18,559 nucleotides of DNA from an uncultured Prevotella sp. (GTDB lineage: Bacteria > Bacteroidota > Bacteroidia > Bacteroidales > Bacteroidaceae): assembly GCA_900539625.1 (NCBI GenBank), contig UQCW01000055.1:1-18559 (forward strand). Direction: 5' to 3'. Every line of letters starts with the position of its first letter. Positions within the stretch are counted from its first letter, which is position 1. A model generated the notes under the pieces. That model worked only from the letters and a program-made list of their open reading frames with translations, was not told the DNA's origin and did not search any database. Below, one piece after another: positions 1 to 7,765 of this stretch. Made by a program: the position numbers and the translations under genes.

Positions 1-221
1 AAGAGGTAGGGGCAAGCCCCTACCCTAAATATGAGCCCCTTACAGGGGCAGCTGTCGCCTCTCTACCAATCTTGATTCTTTCGGAATTTTGAACACACTA
101 CCTTTGAGGGGCAGCGGTGCCGCAACCGCCATGCTATTTGGCAAAAAACGCAGATTATTCTGGATTTTGAACGCCCTACCTTTCAGGCCGCTCGCGGCGA
201 AAGTTACGGGCGCACAACCTA
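1..221. repeat. Gene-free edge made of mosaic intergenic repeats
   Basis: No gene is supported here. Positions 6-23 form a perfect hairpin (GTAGGGGC, AA, GCCCCTAC minus one base on each side of the loop). Segments at 93-126 and 162-187 share the core ATTTTGAAC followed by a CCTACC-like block. The stretch around 133-189 recurs at 15643-15699, and 51-69 recurs exactly at 15700-15718. The block with GAGCCCCTT and CAGGGGCAGC near 33-52 recurs inverted at the far end of the window (about 18510-18550). This looks like a dispersed, recombined repeat family that fills intergenic space. Confidence 0.75.
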
Positions 222-2819
222 TCAGAATGTCACGCGGAACATGAAGCGGATGCCCCATTTCTGCATGTCAGGACGCTCGGTGTAGGTCAGGCGGCGAACG
301 TATTCTACGTGTACGACCTTGAAAATGTTGTGGATGCCGGCAACGACTTCCACGTAGGGTTTCTTGCTGTCGAGCACGGAGGACTGGCTGGTGAAAGTGC
401 CGTCGGGGTTGAAATGGCCGGGGAAGTAGAAGAGGCGGTTGTCGTTGGCGTTCTTCTCGAGGAGCGGATTGTTTTTGTCGGTCAGCGTTCCCCAGAGCAC
501 ATTGGCACCGATGTATTCACGCCACTTGAGCTTGCGGATGAGGGGGATGCGGTTGAGGATTTTTCCGTTCATATCCCAGGAGAGCATGAGCGAGGCATAG
601 CGGTCGGTTGGAAATTCCATGTTGTCGATGAGGTTGAAGGTGTTGTCCTCCATGATATACGACAAGTTGGCCGCCGGCATCACGAGCAAGGGGTGCGGCA
701 CTTTATTCCACTGCACGCCGCCCTTCAAGTAGGTGTCGATTTTTCCCCATGAGGCAAGCCAGAAACGTTTGTAGATGCTGGCTTCCGTGAGGTTGTAGTT
801 GTAGTTCTGCCCGTGTTGCTCGTAGAGACCGGAGGTGTGCGAGAGCGAATAGATGGGCGAATCGTGGTTCATCGTGATGCGTCGCTGCTTTGTGTTAATC
901 CAGACGGCGCCTGGCTGATAGGTGAGGCCGAGCGTGAGGTCGTTTGTGCGGAAATACTTGCGATGGAGCGAAGCGTCTTGCGAGGGAACACCGAGGCCAT
1001 CGAGGCTCTGATAGAAGAGCGCCGCCGTGGGCTCGTCGCGCTCGGTGCGGGCCTGCACCTTGAAGCGCAAACCGTTTTCCCATTCGCGGTCCCAAAGGAG
1101 GCGGAAGGTCTCGTAGTACATCATGTGGTCGACCTTCTTCCATTTAAACGAGGTGAAGACGTTGTCTTTGTCGGTTGGCAGGAATTTGTCGCTGGCCGAC
1201 ATGACGTCGCGGTTGTAGGTGAAGGTGAGGTTGTTGACAGGAAATTCGCGCGGCAGATAGGCTTTCTTATTGAAAGAATAGGTCACCTCGCCAAGCCCTT
1301 TCCAGCGCTCGTCCTTGAAGCCGTAGGCCACGTAGCCCTTGGCAAACCAATGGGGGTTGAGATTGGCCGTTGTCTGGGCCGAGGCGCGGAGGCGCAAGCC
1401 GTCGACAAAGTTTTGCGAAATCATGGTGTTGACAGGACCGATGTCGACCTTCGAAGGATGCTTGGGGTCGACACTCGTCTCAACGAAGTTTTCGATGAAG
1501 GCTTTGGCAACGAAGAGCACGGCCTTGAAACCTTTCACGCGCTCGAGCTGGCGAACGAGCACATCCATCTTGTCTTCGCTTTGCGTGAGCGCCTCGGAAC
1601 GGTGTTCGGCCCAAAATTCTTCGGGGCGAATGCGGGCGTTGACATCGGTTTGCTGGTCGCCCTTGAATTTGAAGGTCTTGTCGGGGATGGGGTCGAAGCA
1701 GAAATCGCTGTATTCCGTGACGCGTTTGACCTGAAATTTCTGCAGGAAGCTGGCGAGCTTTAGCTGCACAATCATATCGTCGCTCTTCAAGACTTGTTCG
1801 CCAGAGGGCAGCTGCGTAAATTCCTGGATGACGCGCATGCTCTCAACGAAATTGACATCGGAACGGCGCGGAATGCCCAAGTCGGCCTTTTTGATGCGGT
1901 AGGTGGAGTCGGCAAGGATGTAGAGCGAACCGGAGAAGCCGAAGTCCTGGGCGTTGTTGGGCGTGAAGTCGACACGGATGCACTTGGCGTTGTCGACGTA
2001 GGTGGTGTCTTCAATGAAGAAACGATAAAAACTGATGCCGGAACGCGAGGAGATGGGGCTGACGAAGGGGTATTGCAGCAGGCGCACTTCGTCTTCGTAG
2101 ATGTTCACATCGGTGAAGCAGTCCTTGAGGACGGTGCTGAGAATGTCGCCCGTATTGAAGAGGTCGTTGATGCCGTTGCTGCGCTGGCCGAGCACGATGC
2201 TCTTGTCGGCATGGGGCGTGCGGCGATAGATTTCGCGCGTCACGTTTTCATCGACAGAGATGGGGAGGATGAGTTTGCCGGTTTCGTTGCACGTTTCCAC
2301 ATGGTCTTTGAGGAAGGGCATCTTCTTGAATTTGCCTTCCTCGAAGATTTTGTCGGTGACGTCGTTGAAGGCAAACGTGAGTTTGGAATATTTGTGGATG
2401 GAGTAATAGTCGTGGAGCTTGAGGTCGCTCATCTTCTTGGCTTCTATCACCTTGCGCATGAGCTCAACGGCTGGGTTGTTTTTGCGCGTGTACTTGGTCT
2501 TATGGCCCGTCACAACGGCCGTTCCGAATTTGGCCGAATTGTCGTCGAGCTTCACGTTATAGACACCGGCCTGCTGCACCTTCAGGGTCTTCGTGGCATA
2601 GCCAATCATCGACACGCGCATTTTTCCGGCCTTGAAGGGCAAGGCATAACGGCCTGCTTCATTGGTGCGCGTGTAACTACCTCCCTCGATGGAGACATTG
2701 GCAAAAGGCAGGGCTTCACCGGTCTTGGAGTCGGTGACAACGCCCGTGATGCGTTGCGCCACGGCGGCAAACGTCACGAAGGTGACAAGGATGAAGGTGA
2801 GAAATAATTTTTGTTTCAC
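222..2819 (-). CDS. Outer-membrane protein with carboxypeptidase regulatory-like domain and DUF5686 region
   Basis: This is probably a surface or outer-membrane beta-barrel protein of unknown role. I place the start at a GTG (2817-2819) that gives VKQKLFLTFILVTFVTFAA, a classic signal peptide ending AVAQ, with AGGA five bases upstream. A longer frame from a TTG at 2900 would begin inside a promoter-like box and is unlikely. The protein is then 865 residues. After the signal peptide, about residues 24-100 match the carboxypeptidase regulatory-like fold (RITGVVTDSKTGEALPFANV, later GYATKTLKV), common in Bacteroidetes outer-membrane proteins. The rest resembles the DUF5686 family, with many aromatic-alternating strands toward the C-terminus and a final Phe (MFRVTF), the usual signal for barrel assembly. 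It stands alone, not in a visible operon. No enzyme function can be assigned. The family call is from memory of its typical architecture. Confidence 0.85.
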   Translation of the reverse strand: MKQKLFLTFILVTFVTFAAVAQRITGVVTDSKTGEALPFANVSIEGGSYTRTNEAGRYALPFKAGKMRVSMIGYATKTLKVQQAGVYNVKLDDNSAKFGTAVVTGHKTKYTRKNNPAVELMRKVIEAKKMSDLKLHDYYSIHKYSKLTFAFNDVTDKIFEEGKFKKMPFLKDHVETCNETGKLILPISVDENVTREIYRRTPHADKSIVLGQRSNGINDLFNTGDILSTVLKDCFTDVNIYEDEVRLLQYPFVSPISSRSGISFYRFFIEDTTYVDNAKCIRVDFTPNNAQDFGFSGSLYILADSTYRIKKADLGIPRRSDVNFVESMRVIQEFTQLPSGEQVLKSDDMIVQLKLASFLQKFQVKRVTEYSDFCFDPIPDKTFKFKGDQQTDVNARIRPEEFWAEHRSEALTQSEDKMDVLVRQLERVKGFKAVLFVAKAFIENFVETSVDPKHPSKVDIGPVNTMISQNFVDGLRLRASAQTTANLNPHWFAKGYVAYGFKDERWKGLGEVTYSFNKKAYLPREFPVNNLTFTYNRDVMSASDKFLPTDKDNVFTSFKWKKVDHMMYYETFRLLWDREWENGLRFKVQARTERDEPTAALFYQSLDGLGVPSQDASLHRKYFRTNDLTLGLTYQPGAVWINTKQRRITMNHDSPIYSLSHTSGLYEQHGQNYNYNLTEASIYKRFWLASWGKIDTYLKGGVQWNKVPHPLLVMPAANLSYIMEDNTFNLIDNMEFPTDRYASLMLSWDMNGKILNRIPLIRKLKWREYIGANVLWGTLTDKNNPLLEKNANDNRLFYFPGHFNPDGTFTSQSSVLDSKKPYVEVVAGIHNIFKVVHVEYVRRLTYTERPDMQKWGIRFMFRVTF

Positions 2820-2897
2820 GGATGTCCTGTTTTTGGTGAATGGTCGGGCTTTGCCTTTGGGGACAAATGCCTGCGACGTAATGTTTATAAAACCCTG

Positions 2898-2926
2898 CAA
2901 AGGTAAAAAGTTTTCTCCATTTCCAA
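2898..2926 (-). promoter_or_regulatory. Candidate Bacteroidetes-type promoter for the DUF5686 gene
   Basis: On the minus strand TACCTTTG (2898-2905) matches the TAnnTTTG -7 box. A TTGG-containing -33-like element lies at 2923-2926, a spacer of about 17 bases. Transcription would begin near 2891, upstream of the GTG start at 2819, which argues against translation from position 2900. Confidence 0.5.
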
Positions 2927-3006
2927 GCTATATCGTTGACTAATAAAACATAATCCGAGACGAAAAGCATAGTTTGCCCGCACGAAAAGACAATCGAAGA
3001 AAGCAA

Positions 3007-3036
3007 AAGAGGCAGCAAGAAAACTTGCTACCTCTT
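3007..3036 (-). terminator. Intrinsic terminator after the sulfatase gene
   Basis: On the minus strand AAGAGGTAGCAAG pairs with CTTGCTGCCTCTT around a TTTT loop, with one internal U-G wobble that exists only in this orientation. TTTTGCTTTC follows. It lies about 20 bases after the sulfatase stop codon. Confidence 0.7.
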
Positions 3037-3057
3037 ATAGTTGGGAGTTTAATTTGT

Positions 3058-4629
3058 TTATTTCTGAACGGACGGACGGCGGATGCGCAGGGTCTGCGTT
3101 CTCACCTTACGCAAGATGCGCTCGAGCTCAAACACCTTCTGCGGATTTTTCGCGGCAACGTCCACCTGTTCGGTCTCGTCGCTCATATTATAGAGCTGCG
3201 GAACGGGGGCATAACCTGTTTCTATCTTCGGGCCCCACGTAATCATCTTGCCGCCGTCGCTTCCTTCGATGTATTTCCAGTTGCGCGTACGAACGGAGAG
3301 CGTGTGGTTTGAAGCCTGCTCGATGATCCAAGGACGGTCTTCGTTGGCACGCCCGAGGAGGTTGTCGAGATAGTTGTAGCTGTCGGGGGCGGCACCCTTC
3401 GGGATACGGGCTCCAACGAGCTTGGCCATCGAAGCGAGCCAATCGATTTGCGACACGAGGGTGTTGCTCTCTTGTGCGCCCTTGATTTGTGCGGGCCAGT
3501 GAACAATGAGCGGAATGCGCGTGCCACCTTCAAAGGCGCTGTATTTTCCGCCGCGCAAATTGCCCGTTGGACTGTGGCCGTTGAGGAGTTCTTCTGCGCG
3601 GTCGGCGTAGCCGTCGTCAACCACCGGACCATTGTCGCTCGAGAGGATGATGAGGGTGTTCTTGCTCAATCCGGCCTTTTCGAGGGCGGCCATGATTTGG
3701 CCGACAGTCCAGTCGAACTGCACGATGGCATCGCCACGCAAGCCCATTTTGTTTTTACCACGGAAACGCTCGTGGGGGAAGCGTGGCACGTGGACATCGT
3801 TGGTGGCGAAATACATGAAGAAGGGTTCCTTCTTGTGCTGGTTGATGAAGTTGACGGCATGCGCGGTGATGGAGTCGGCGATGTTCTCGTCTTTCCAAAG
3901 CGCTTTGCCGCCGCCCTTCATATAGCCGATGCGGCTGATGCCGTTGACAATGCTCATGTCGTGTCCGTGGCTCGGCTTCAGGTTGTAAAGCAATTCCGGA
4001 TTGGCACGCCCCGTCGGTTCGCCCGGGAAATTCCTCTGATAGCTCACTTCTATGGGCGCAGAAGGGTCGTAATTGGCCACCGAACCGTTTTCGATAAACA
4101 CGCAAGGCACACGGTCGGCCGTTGCAGCCATTATATAGGAATAGTCAAAACCAAGGTCGTTAGGACCAGTGGCAAGCGGCGCGTTCCAATCTTGCTCAGC
4201 CGTTTTGTCGCCCAAGCCGAGGTGCCACTTGCCGAAAGCGGCCGTTGCATAACCAGCGCTCTTGAACACATCGGCAATGGTGAACTGTTCCGGACGGATG
4301 ATCATTCCCGCATTACCCGCAGCGACGTCCGTTCCCGGTTTGCGCCAGGCATATTCTCCCGTTAGCATAGAATAGCGCGAGGGCGTAGAAGTGGCCGCAG
4401 TGGCATAACCATTGGTAAAGCGTATGCCATTGGCGGCCAAACGGTTTACATTTGGTGTTTCCACATTCTTGGCACCATAGCATTCAAGGTCTCCGAAGCC
4501 CAAATCATCGGCATAGATAAAGATGACGTTGGGGCGCGTCGGTGTTTTGTCTTTGCCCTTTCCTGCCGCTTGGGCAGAAATGGCCGGCGCGAGCGCCAAG
4601 GCCAACAAAGAGCCAGTTGATAACTTCAT
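3058..4629 (-). CDS. Secreted sulfatase, S1 family, serine-type
   Basis: The product should hydrolyse a sulfate ester, most likely on a glycan, outside the cytoplasm. I chose the ATG at 4629 (523 residues) because it begins a signal peptide (MKLSTGSLLALALAPAISAQ) and has AGACAAGAA upstream; the extra upstream residues come from a TTG frame. Family hallmarks are present: PNVIFIYADDLG with the paired metal-binding Asp (D41, D42), the formylglycine motif S81-T-P-S-R followed by YSMLTG, GKWHLG (K134, H136), and SDNGP (D332, N333). The formylglycine precursor is Ser rather than Cys, so activation needs a radical-SAM anaerobic sulfatase-maturating enzyme, which is not in this window. Length is normal for the family. 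The gene sits alone with its own terminator and no SusC/D or glycosidase neighbours, so the substrate cannot be read from context. Confidence 0.93.
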   Translation of the reverse strand: MKLSTGSLLALALAPAISAQAAGKGKDKTPTRPNVIFIYADDLGFGDLECYGAKNVETPNVNRLAANGIRFTNGYATAATSTPSRYSMLTGEYAWRKPGTDVAAGNAGMIIRPEQFTIADVFKSAGYATAAFGKWHLGLGDKTAEQDWNAPLATGPNDLGFDYSYIMAATADRVPCVFIENGSVANYDPSAPIEVSYQRNFPGEPTGRANPELLYNLKPSHGHDMSIVNGISRIGYMKGGGKALWKDENIADSITAHAVNFINQHKKEPFFMYFATNDVHVPRFPHERFRGKNKMGLRGDAIVQFDWTVGQIMAALEKAGLSKNTLIILSSDNGPVVDDGYADRAEELLNGHSPTGNLRGGKYSAFEGGTRIPLIVHWPAQIKGAQESNTLVSQIDWLASMAKLVGARIPKGAAPDSYNYLDNLLGRANEDRPWIIEQASNHTLSVRTRNWKYIEGSDGGKMITWGPKIETGYAPVPQLYNMSDETEQVDVAAKNPQKVFELERILRKVRTQTLRIRRPSVQK

Positions 4630-4778
4630 TTCTTGTCTCGTTTTTGGTTCGGAGGGTATTCTTAAAAATCTGGCCTTCGTAATGGCCAAAGGACAGGTTG
4701 TTCAAAATTTTCTTTCACTGTCATTTGATTGCAAACAGCCCTTGCTTTACCAGATTCTTCAGAACGCCCCTTTATTAG

Positions 4779-4806
4779 TTAAGTAAGTTGTCTGAATTAT
4801 TTTATG
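4779..4806. repeat. MITE-end-like sequence at the rpn 3' end
   Basis: The + strand here reads TTAAGTAAGTTGTCTGAATT followed by ATTTTATGA. It closely resembles the left end of the element at 10717-10908 (TAAGTAGGTGTTCAGAATTA then GTTTATA). The stop codon of the nuclease gene (4797-4799) lies inside it. I could not find the matching opposite end beyond 5798, so this is a relic end, not a complete element. Confidence 0.5.
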
Positions 4807-5798
4807 AGATTCTCCAAGAACGCCACGTCCTTGTTGACCAGTAAAGATACTTCCTTGATGGACATTCCCTTCTCAAGCATCGCCTTTACCATGCTTTTCA
4901 ACATGAGGTCTTGCTGGCGAAGCGTATCTTCCTGCTGGCGAAGCGTATCTTTTTGCTGGCGGAGCGCATCTTCCTGCTGTCGAAGCGCATCTTCCTGCTT
5001 TTTATTCGCCGCTCGCTGTTGTTTGAGTTCCTCGCCCAGCGTCATTATTTCCGTGTCGCGATCTTCTATGGCCGAGAAATATTCATCCTCGACGTTCATG
5101 TCTGAACGGATGTCGGCATCGGCGGCGGCGGCCGTCAAGCGATGGATGACATACATCATATCGGCGTCATCCTCGTAGCTGTGTTCGTCGATGTTCAGGA
5201 GTTGCTTGTTTTCCGAGTCGGTCTTGCTTTGGTCGAAAACGCTTAGCACTTTTTCCAGACGGTTGTTTACGCGGCCTTTGAGCAAGGGAATTTGCACAAT
5301 GATGCTGTCGTGCGTCAGACTTTCTACGAACGGGTCGGTCATCCCCTCGGCCACTTCAGCGCCCTCGTAGTCGTATGTTTTGTGGTTGACGTAAAGCACG
5401 GGGGTGTCTATGTTCCCAACGCGGTGTCCCAACAGATAGACGGCAACCATCGGATAGGCATAGCCTTCCTTGGAATCCACCTGTATGTTGCACTGGTTGC
5501 CGTATTGCACGCCCAGATACTGCCGGAAGCGCAAGGTTTCCGTGTTCAGCCAAGTCTTCTGTAATTCAATCAAGATGACTTGCTCCGAACCGTCGTCTTC
5601 AACCACTGTTGCAGCGAAATCGATGCGGAACATGGAAATCGCATTGCGGGTGGTGTTGGCATATTCATGTGGACGCACCGTAACGTGTACGACCTCTTTC
5701 TTCAGCAACGCAGAAAGCACAGTCTTGGCTATGCGCTCGTCTTCCATTATATATTTGAAGACGGAATCATAAATGGGATTGGCAACGTGTACTATCAT
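4797..5798 (-). CDS. Rpn / PD-(D/E)XK nuclease-family 'transposase' protein
   Basis: This 333-residue protein belongs to the family annotated as Rpn recombination-promoting nuclease or PD-(D/E)XK nuclease family transposase. Such proteins are abundant in Bacteroidales; characterised Rpn members are DNA endonucleases. The N-terminus (ANPIYDSVFKYIMED) is typical. The nuclease core is visible as FRIDFAA with D60 and then ILIELQK with the E78-x-Q80 signature. Residues about 250-301 are a coiled coil with five near-identical heptads of the form QQEDALR, followed by a short helical tail (MLEKGMSIKEVSLLVNKD) also typical of this family. The ATG at 5798 has a TACCTTTG box about 50 bases upstream. Whether it moves DNA, defends against phage or neither is unknown. 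It is single-gene and sits next to a MITE-like end. Confidence 0.88.
   Translation of the reverse strand: MIVHVANPIYDSVFKYIMEDERIAKTVLSALLKKEVVHVTVRPHEYANTTRNAISMFRIDFAATVVEDDGSEQVILIELQKTWLNTETLRFRQYLGVQYGNQCNIQVDSKEGYAYPMVAVYLLGHRVGNIDTPVLYVNHKTYDYEGAEVAEGMTDPFVESLTHDSIIVQIPLLKGRVNNRLEKVLSVFDQSKTDSENKQLLNIDEHSYEDDADMMYVIHRLTAAAADADIRSDMNVEDEYFSAIEDRDTEIMTLGEELKQQRAANKKQEDALRQQEDALRQQKDTLRQQEDTLRQQDLMLKSMVKAMLEKGMSIKEVSLLVNKDVAFLENLIK
4896..5000 (-). repeat. 21-bp tandem repeat encoding coiled-coil heptads
   Basis: About five copies of a 21-bp unit (on + similar to CTGGCGAAGCGTATCTTC) lie inside the rpn-family gene. Each copy encodes one heptad: KQEDALR, QQEDALR, QQKDTLR, QQEDTLR, QQDLMLK. 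The unit length keeps the frame and the heptad register, so slippage would change coiled-coil length without breaking the gene. Confidence 0.85.
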
Positions 5799-5850
5799 GA
5801 ATACTTGGATTTATACTGTGTCTTTGCAATAGGGGATTGTTCTCCAGCAA

Positions 5851-5858
5851 CAAAGGTA
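5851..5858 (-). promoter_or_regulatory. Candidate -7 box for the rpn-family gene
   Basis: TACCTTTG on the minus strand matches TAnnTTTG and lies about 50 bases upstream of the ATG at 5798. I see no clear TTTG -33 element at the right distance. Confidence 0.45.
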
Positions 5859-5997
5859 AGAAATATTTATGATTTAAGGGGCGGCAGGACATTATTCCTC
5901 GCATGCGAGCATCAAAAAAAAAATTGCCACACAAACTTAAAATACGACCGCTTGGCATGAGAAGGCTACCGCTTAGGCAGGAAGGAAATTTTAAGTA

Positions 5998-6029
5998 TTT
6001 GCACATATTTCTAAAAATATTTACCTTTG
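5998..6029 (+). promoter_or_regulatory. Bacteroidetes-type promoter for the lipoprotein pair
   Basis: TTTG at 5998-6001 and TACCTTTG at 6022-6029 are 20 bases apart, very close to the TTTG/TAnnTTTG arrangement of the Bacteroidetes primary sigma factor. Transcription should start near 6036, leaving about 105 bases of untranslated leader. Confidence 0.7.
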
Positions 6030-6144
6030 CAAGCGTATTATTATAAAGTGCTTTTCGCAAAAGCGCAGTTTTAGCTGTGTCAACGGTTCCTGCACAACTA
6101 AATATACAAGCACCGAACGGAACCCAACTCAAATTTTTGCAACC

Positions 6145-6507
6145 ATGAAAAAGATTTTCATTGCCCTGTGCGCCAGCTTCGCCTTAGCTTCTTGCACCAC
6201 CATTACCAAGACTGCAACTTCTATAGACGTTGAAAACGGCTTGACCACAAATTCTATGGCCGACTTGGAGATTTCCTCACAGAGAGTTGAGCACGTTTAT
6301 TACACGGAGGCCAGAGCAAGAAGAGGCGGAAAGAAGAACTTGCAGAACACGGCCGTTAAAGAGTTGCTCATGAAGAGCGGCAATGCCGACGTGCTTGTGG
6401 CGCCGGAATTCACCTTCGTAAAGAGAAGGGGGCTCTTTAGTTCAAAATACAAGAGCGTTGAAGTCAGCGGCTACCCTGCTAAATACAAAAATTTCAGAAA
6501 CAAATAA
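6145..6507 (+). CDS. Small lipoprotein, paralogue 1 (function unknown)
   Basis: This is a 120-residue protein with an N-terminal lipoprotein signal: MKK, a hydrophobic stretch, then LASC with the lipidation cysteine at residue 17. The mature part starts CTTITKTATSI and later has ADLEI, a segment with MKSGNADVLVAPEFTF, and ends GYPAKYKNFRNK. The same landmarks occur in the same order in the next gene, so the two are paralogues. The first gene is shorter, has a basic central stretch (EARARRGGKKN), and lacks the acidic/basic tail of the second. It is expected to be anchored to the periplasmic or outer membrane. I do not recognise a characterised family. It is first in a two-gene operon with a good promoter. 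Confidence 0.87.
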   Translation: MKKIFIALCASFALASCTTITKTATSIDVENGLTTNSMADLEISSQRVEHVYYTEARARRGGKKNLQNTAVKELLMKSGNADVLVAPEFTFVKRRGLFSSKYKSVEVSGYPAKYKNFRNK

Positions 6508-6522
6508 AGAAAGGGGCTGGTT

Positions 6523-6987
6523 ATGAAAAAGTTATTTTTACTAACGGCTGTCTGTGCGGCGCTCTTTATGTCGTCGTGCTCAACCATTACGAAGACGGCC
6601 AGCACTGTAATGGTAGAGTCAACGGTCGTGACCTATCCAGAAGTAGCTGACTTGGAAATCCAACAGAAAGCCACACAGACGATGACGTGGAGCTTCAGGC
6701 CGTTCCACTTGGGCGAACCCTCAAAGCAAGTGGCCCAAGGAAATCTCGTCGCCCAGTTGCTGAAAGCAAATAATGCCGATGTATTGCTCGAACCGCAGTT
6801 TGTCTTCGAACGCACTTCCTATGGCGAAAGAGTGCTGACGGTGACTGGATTCCTCGCCACCTATAAGAATTTCCGCAAAGCTTCTGCTGCGGACTTGGAA
6901 GCCATCAAGGCTTGCAAGAAACCGAATGAGAAGAAAATATACAACGACCCTGATGGTGGCGGCCTGTTTAAGGTCTTCAAGAAATAA
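6523..6987 (+). CDS. Small lipoprotein, paralogue 2 (function unknown)
   Basis: This 154-residue lipoprotein begins 15 bases after the stop of its paralogue, with AAAGGGG shortly upstream of the ATG. The signal peptide ends MSSC with the lipidation Cys at residue 19, and the mature form starts CSTITKTAS. Conserved landmarks shared with the neighbour are TITKTA, ADLEI, NADVLLEPQFVF and ATYKNFR. After that it carries an extra tail (KASAADLEAIKACKK and a Gly-Asp stretch) absent from the first gene. Spacing and the shared terminator make the two one transcript. A tandem duplication followed by divergence is the simplest origin. No function is known to me. Confidence 0.87.
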   Translation: MKKLFLLTAVCAALFMSSCSTITKTASTVMVESTVVTYPEVADLEIQQKATQTMTWSFRPFHLGEPSKQVAQGNLVAQLLKANNADVLLEPQFVFERTSYGERVLTVTGFLATYKNFRKASAADLEAIKACKKPNEKKIYNDPDGGGLFKVFKK

Positions 6988-7058
6988 GCATCAGTGGTTT
7001 AATGAGGGGAGAATATCTGGCGCAGAGCAAGCACCAGATTTCCGCCAACAAACTTCAT

Positions 7059-7102
7059 AAAAAAGTCCGCCTGCGAATTGGCTTTCGCAGGCGGACATTT
7101 TT
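7059..7102. terminator. Strong bidirectional terminator
   Basis: GTCCGCCTGCGAA (7065-7077) pairs perfectly with TTCGCAGGCGGAC (7084-7096) around a 6-base loop. Six A precede it and ATTTTTAT follows, so it can act on both strands: for the lipoprotein operon and, from the other side, for readthrough from the division cluster. Confidence 0.9.
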
Positions 7103-7129
7103 ATGGCAACTCGGCGATATAATTAAAAC

Positions 7130-7170
7130 AGCCGGATGTCCCCGTCTTTTTGGTTACATCCGGCTATTTT
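7130..7170. terminator. Second hairpin terminator
   Basis: AGCCGGATGT (7130-7139) pairs with ACATCCGGCT (7156-7165) around a 16-base loop, with ATTTT after it and AAAAC before it. It stands about 30 bases beyond the first terminator, so the convergent junction is doubly insulated. Confidence 0.75.
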
Positions 7171-7302
7171 ATATAGATAAATAAGTGGTCAAAAATATTC
7201 TATATTATCAAAGCAGGGGAAACTGATTTGATATTGCCTTGCCTGAAGGCGGCTGATTCCTGAGCGGCCAATTCTGCGCCCTTCTCGGAAACTGCGCCTC
7301 CC

Positions 7303-7752
7303 TTACGCCAAGAGCTGCTTGACGAGCGTCGAAATGGCGCGACCGTCAGCGCGGCCTGCCAACTGCTTGCTGGCAACGCCCATCACCTTGCCCATGTCCT
7401 TGGCGCTCGTTGCACCCACCTGAGCAATAATGGCTTTCACCTCAGCTTCGAGTTCCTCCGGCGTGAGGGCCTTCGGGAGATACTCTTCAATCACCTTGGC
7501 CTGTGCCTCCTCTTCCTCAGCGAGGTCGGGGCGGTTTTGCTCGTGATAGAGAGCGGCCGTGTCGCGGCCCTGCTTAGCGAGCTTGGCGAGGATTTTGAGG
7601 GCGACAGCATCATCGAGCGTGTCGTTGGCTCCCGGAGCCGTCTTGGCTTCTATGAAAAATTTCTTGATGTTACGCAATGCTTCAAGGCGCACTTTGTCCT
7701 TGGCCTTCATGGCAGCAACAATATCCTTGCTGACTTGATCAAAAAGTGACAT
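7303..7752 (-). CDS. GatB/YqeY domain-containing protein
   Basis: The protein is homologous to the YqeY family, which resembles the C-terminal tRNA-binding region of the amidotransferase subunit GatB. Its precise cellular role is not settled. I chose the ATG at 7752 (149 residues, MSLFDQVSKDIVAAMKAKDK), where the usual family start falls; the upstream extension encodes a non-family MRMKMSFKSQYI. Recognisable parts are the opening helix with KDKVRLEALRNIKK, the acidic middle EEEEAQAKVIEEYLP, and the end with SAKDMGKVMGVASKQLAGR and ADGRAISTLVKQLL. In Bacteroidetes this gene commonly follows ftsZ, as here. A perfect 11-bp hairpin stands between it and the upstream ftsZ copy and may lower its expression. 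Confidence 0.92.
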   Translation of the reverse strand: MSLFDQVSKDIVAAMKAKDKVRLEALRNIKKFFIEAKTAPGANDTLDDAVALKILAKLAKQGRDTAALYHEQNRPDLAEEEEAQAKVIEEYLPKALTPEELEAEVKAIIAQVGATSAKDMGKVMGVASKQLAGRADGRAISTLVKQLLA

Positions 7753-7765
7753 AATATATTGGGAT

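Larger units (their letters stand above)
5799..6144. other. Divergent intergenic region between rpn gene and lipoprotein pair
   Basis: No gene is seen in these 346 bases. They carry two outward promoters (separate entries), an A-tract at about 5915-5924, and a roughly 105-base leader before the first lipoprotein. That leader holds a small hairpin, GCTTTT / AAAAGC, at 6050-6064. Confidence 0.7.
6988..7302. other. Convergent intergenic region with two hairpin terminators
   Basis: No gene is supported in these 315 bases. They separate the + strand lipoprotein operon from the - strand division cluster and contain the terminators at 7059-7102 and 7130-7170. From about 7171 to 7302 I see nothing convincing beyond a weak resemblance near 7189-7215 to the repeat ends found elsewhere. 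Confidence 0.6.

Noticed and set aside
813..1763. Long plus-strand open frame inside the DUF5686 gene
   Set aside because: It is antisense to a convincing membrane-protein gene. Long antisense frames recur opposite nearly every real gene here, as expected from codon bias.
2820..2900. Longer N-terminus for the DUF5686 protein starting at TTG 2900
   Set aside because: The TTG lies inside the -7 box of the likely promoter and the extension would bury the signal peptide. The GTG at 2819 has AGGA at good spacing.
4779..5900. A complete transposon carrying the Rpn-family gene between inverted ends
   Set aside because: Only the end near 4779-4806 is recognisable. I found no matching opposite end after 5798 and no target duplication.
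7185..7216. A further copy of the element end (AAGTGGTCAAAAATATTC)
   Set aside because: The match is short and AT-rich, with no opposed partner. It could easily be chance.
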